DNA of 6,144 nucleotides, taken from NCBI GenBank assembly GCA_035315125.1, contig DATFYI010000108.1, positions 1-6,144 on the forward strand. Direction: 5' to 3'. Below, one piece after another: positions 4,327 through 6,144 of the stretch; position 1 is the stretch's first letter, and every line of letters starts with the position of its first letter. The notes below the pieces were generated by a model. It saw nothing but the letters and a program-made list of their open reading frames with translations. It was not told the DNA's origin and did not search any database. Both the position numbers and the translations under genes were made by a program. This DNA is from DATFYI01 sp035315125 (lineage in GTDB: Bacteria > Chloroflexota > Anaerolineae > Anaerolineales > Anaerolineaceae).

Positions 4327-6144
4327 ATGCTCATTCTTCACACTCACTGGCAGCCACCGCGCCGCGCAGGTGAATCTGGCGGTATGCTTTTTTGGGCGGA
4401 AACTCCGGATGCACCTCAACCGGCTTATTGGCGCGGCCGTCTTCCCAAAAAGATATCCCCTAAAAATCATCCGGCCATCCTTTCACCAGAGCAATTGCGT
4501 GAAATGCTGGGCCCCGGTACGCCATTATATGATGCTCCGTCCGGCCAGGTACGGTTGCGTTTGCCGTCCACTCGCACCGGACCGCTGCCATCTCCCGGAT
4601 TGACCCATAACTGGGATCTGGACAACCTTACAAAGCCTTTCCTGGCTCCCTGGATTATTTCCGGGCTGTGGCTCCCGCCCAATAAAGCCTTCAGTGTGCT
4701 GGTAAATTTACCGGAAGAGGGCTATGACCATTCCTTCTCAACCGGGGAGGACATCCGTTATTGGCGGAAAGCCGCCAACCTGGTGATTGAAACGCTGGCT
4801 GCCCAGAAGATTGTCCCAATCCTGGCGCCGGCCAACGGCAACGGCCAGATCTACCATGCCCGCTGGATGCCGGTGTTGGATGGGCCTAAGGATGGACCAC
4901 GCTTGAATCAGTTGGTGGCAGCTATGCCACCCATCTGCCGCTCCGAGCTACTGCCGCCCGATTCTCATGGCCGGCCCATGGATGAGAAGTCGCCACGTTA
5001 TCTAATCGACAGCTTCCTGGGGACGATGTGTGATGCTCTGGCTCGTTCCTGGGGCCGCTCGGCTGCGCCGCGCTTTGCTACCCCCGGCGATGACCCGGCT
5101 CAGGCCTGGGTCACAGCACTTTTTCAAGATGATCCCACCGTTCAGGCTTCGGCTGCCCAGATAAAAGCGCTCGACAGTACTTTGAAAGCCTGGTTGCGCA
5201 GTTTGCAAGCAGCTGGGGACGCAACATTCCGGATTGCTTTCCGGATTGAAGCACCAAACGACGAACAAGAGCCAAAATGGCGTCTTAATTTCATGTTGCA
5301 AGCGCGGGATGATCCCAGCCTGCTGGTGCCGGCTGCGGAAGTCTGGCGACACAACAGCAGTGTTTTGAGTCATCTTGGCCGACGTTTTGTACAGCCGCAG
5401 GAAAAGCTGTTAGCCGGCCTGGGTTATGCCGCCCGCCTTTTTCCGCCGCTGCTGCCCGGATTAAAAACCAGCCAGCCGGTTGAATTAAATTTGGACACCG
5501 CTCAGGCTTACTCTTTTCTGCGCGAAGCCAGCCCGCTGTTGGAACAGGCCGGTTTTGGTCTGCTGGCGCCGCCCTGGTGGAACCAGCGCGGCACTCGCCT
5601 GGGGGTGCGTCTGCATTTACAGCCGCCCGCAGGCGCTCAAAAAACCAACCTGATCGGAAAACTTGGCCTGAATAGCCTGTTAGATTACCGCTGGGAGCTG
5701 GCCCTGGGGGATATGCTGTTAACCCGAGAAGAGTTTGAGGCCCTGGCAGCGCTCAAGCTGCCACTGGTGCAGGTGCGGGGCCAATGGGTGCAGTTGGATG
5801 CCGAGCAAATCGAAGCTGCCATTCATTTCTGGGAAAGCCAACAGCAGACCGGCCAGATTACCTTACTGGAAGCTGCTCAATATGGTCTGGCCGGCGAGGA
5901 CGGACAGACTGGCTTGCCACTGACCGATGTTGTGGCAGAAGGCTGGGTTGCCGAGTGGCTGGAACGTCTTTCACAGCCTGAGAAGATGGCCGAGTTGCCT
6001 CAGCCTGCCGGTTTGAACGGCGCGCTGCGTCCCTACCAGCGGCATGGCTTTTCCTGGTTGGCCTTCTTTCGGCGTTATGGTATGGGTGCTATCCTGGCCG
6101 ATGATATGGGTCTGGGCAAGACCATCCAGGCACTGGCTTTGCTA
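4327..6144 (+). CDS. SNF2-family DEAD/DEAH-box helicase with DUF3670-type N-terminal region, 3'-truncated by the window edge
   Basis: SNF2 proteins are ATP-driven double-stranded-DNA translocases that remodel protein-DNA complexes; B. subtilis YwqA is a relative with no settled role. The reading frame is open from 4321 to the last base. The 606 visible residues are nearly all N-terminal region, starting LILHTHWQP and then MLFWAETP, a pattern typical of the family start. About 301-340 (AFRIEAP, then W-x-LNFMLQARDDPSLLVPAAEVW) matches the conserved SNF2-associated DUF3670 block. The ATPase core begins with LRPYQRHGFSWL (567-578), followed by Walker A DDMGLGKT (592-599, lysine 598). The family usually runs to about 1,000 residues, so motif II and the whole second lobe lie beyond the window. 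ATG 4327 is the first start after an in-frame stop at 4318-4320 and fits the family start, but no Shine-Dalgarno sequence precedes it. The next ATG, 4384, would cut into the conserved start. Confidence 0.93.
   Translation, partial: MLILHTHWQPPRRAGESGGMLFWAETPDAPQPAYWRGRLPKKISPKNHPAILSPEQLREMLGPGTPLYDAPSGQVRLRLPSTRTGPLPSPGLTHNWDLDNLTKPFLAPWIISGLWLPPNKAFSVLVNLPEEGYDHSFSTGEDIRYWRKAANLVIETLAAQKIVPILAPANGNGQIYHARWMPVLDGPKDGPRLNQLVAAMPPICRSELLPPDSHGRPMDEKSPRYLIDSFLGTMCDALARSWGRSAAPRFATPGDDPAQAWVTALFQDDPTVQASAAQIKALDSTLKAWLRSLQAAGDATFRIAFRIEAPNDEQEPKWRLNFMLQARDDPSLLVPAAEVWRHNSSVLSHLGRRFVQPQEKLLAGLGYAARLFPPLLPGLKTSQPVELNLDTAQAYSFLREASPLLEQAGFGLLAPPWWNQRGTRLGVRLHLQPPAGAQKTNLIGKLGLNSLLDYRWELALGDMLLTREEFEALAALKLPLVQVRGQWVQLDAEQIEAAIHFWESQQQTGQITLLEAAQYGLAGEDGQTGLPLTDVVAEGWVAEWLERLSQPEKMAELPQPAGLNGALRPYQRHGFSWLAFFRRYGMGAILADDMGLGKTIQALALL

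Noticed and set aside
5227..5250. Near-exact 12-nt tandem repeat (TTCCGGATTG twice) in the helicase gene
   Set aside because: It encodes FRIAFRIE, which matches the conserved beta-strand pattern of the DUF3670-type block, so protein constraint explains it.

Overview
The window holds four protein genes, two of them cut by the window edges, and no RNA gene, mobile element or CRISPR array that I can support. Protein sequence suggests a bacterium of the Chloroflexota, probably an Anaerolineae-like anaerobe. The grounds are the PriA style, an aldo/keto reductase with a C-terminal double [4Fe-4S] motif, and a SNF2 helicase with the DUF3670-type N-terminal region. This assignment rests on family resemblance recalled from memory, so it is inference.

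Layout from left to right: (1) 2-2041 (+), most of priA, the replication-restart primosomal helicase, missing its N-terminal DNA-binding part. (2) 2044-2601 (-), a compact FMN nitroreductase-family protein that meets priA tail to tail with a 2-bp gap. (3) 2602-2813, a divergent control region. It has a near-consensus sigma-70-type promoter reading right (TTGACC, 17 bp, TATAAT) whose -10 box lies in one arm of a perfect 9-bp inverted repeat; the other arm carries a mirror TATAAT reading left. (4) 2814-3992 (+), an aldo/keto reductase with a complete catalytic tetrad and eight ferredoxin-type cysteines at its C-terminus. (5) 3993-4326, an A+T-rich gap with no convincing gene. It contains a short-spaced promoter-like pair, a small hairpin followed by a T tract, and a second small hairpin. 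(6) 4327 to the window end (+), the first 606 residues of a SNF2/YwqA-type helicase, cut just after its Walker A motif.

The nitroreductase and the aldo/keto reductase are divergently transcribed from one shared control region and both are redox enzymes, so shared regulation is plausible. PriA and the SNF2 helicase both act on nucleic acid, but they are separated by the redox pair and do not form an operon here. I see no clear previously undescribed system. The most interesting local signal is the symmetric double -10 palindrome between the two redox genes.
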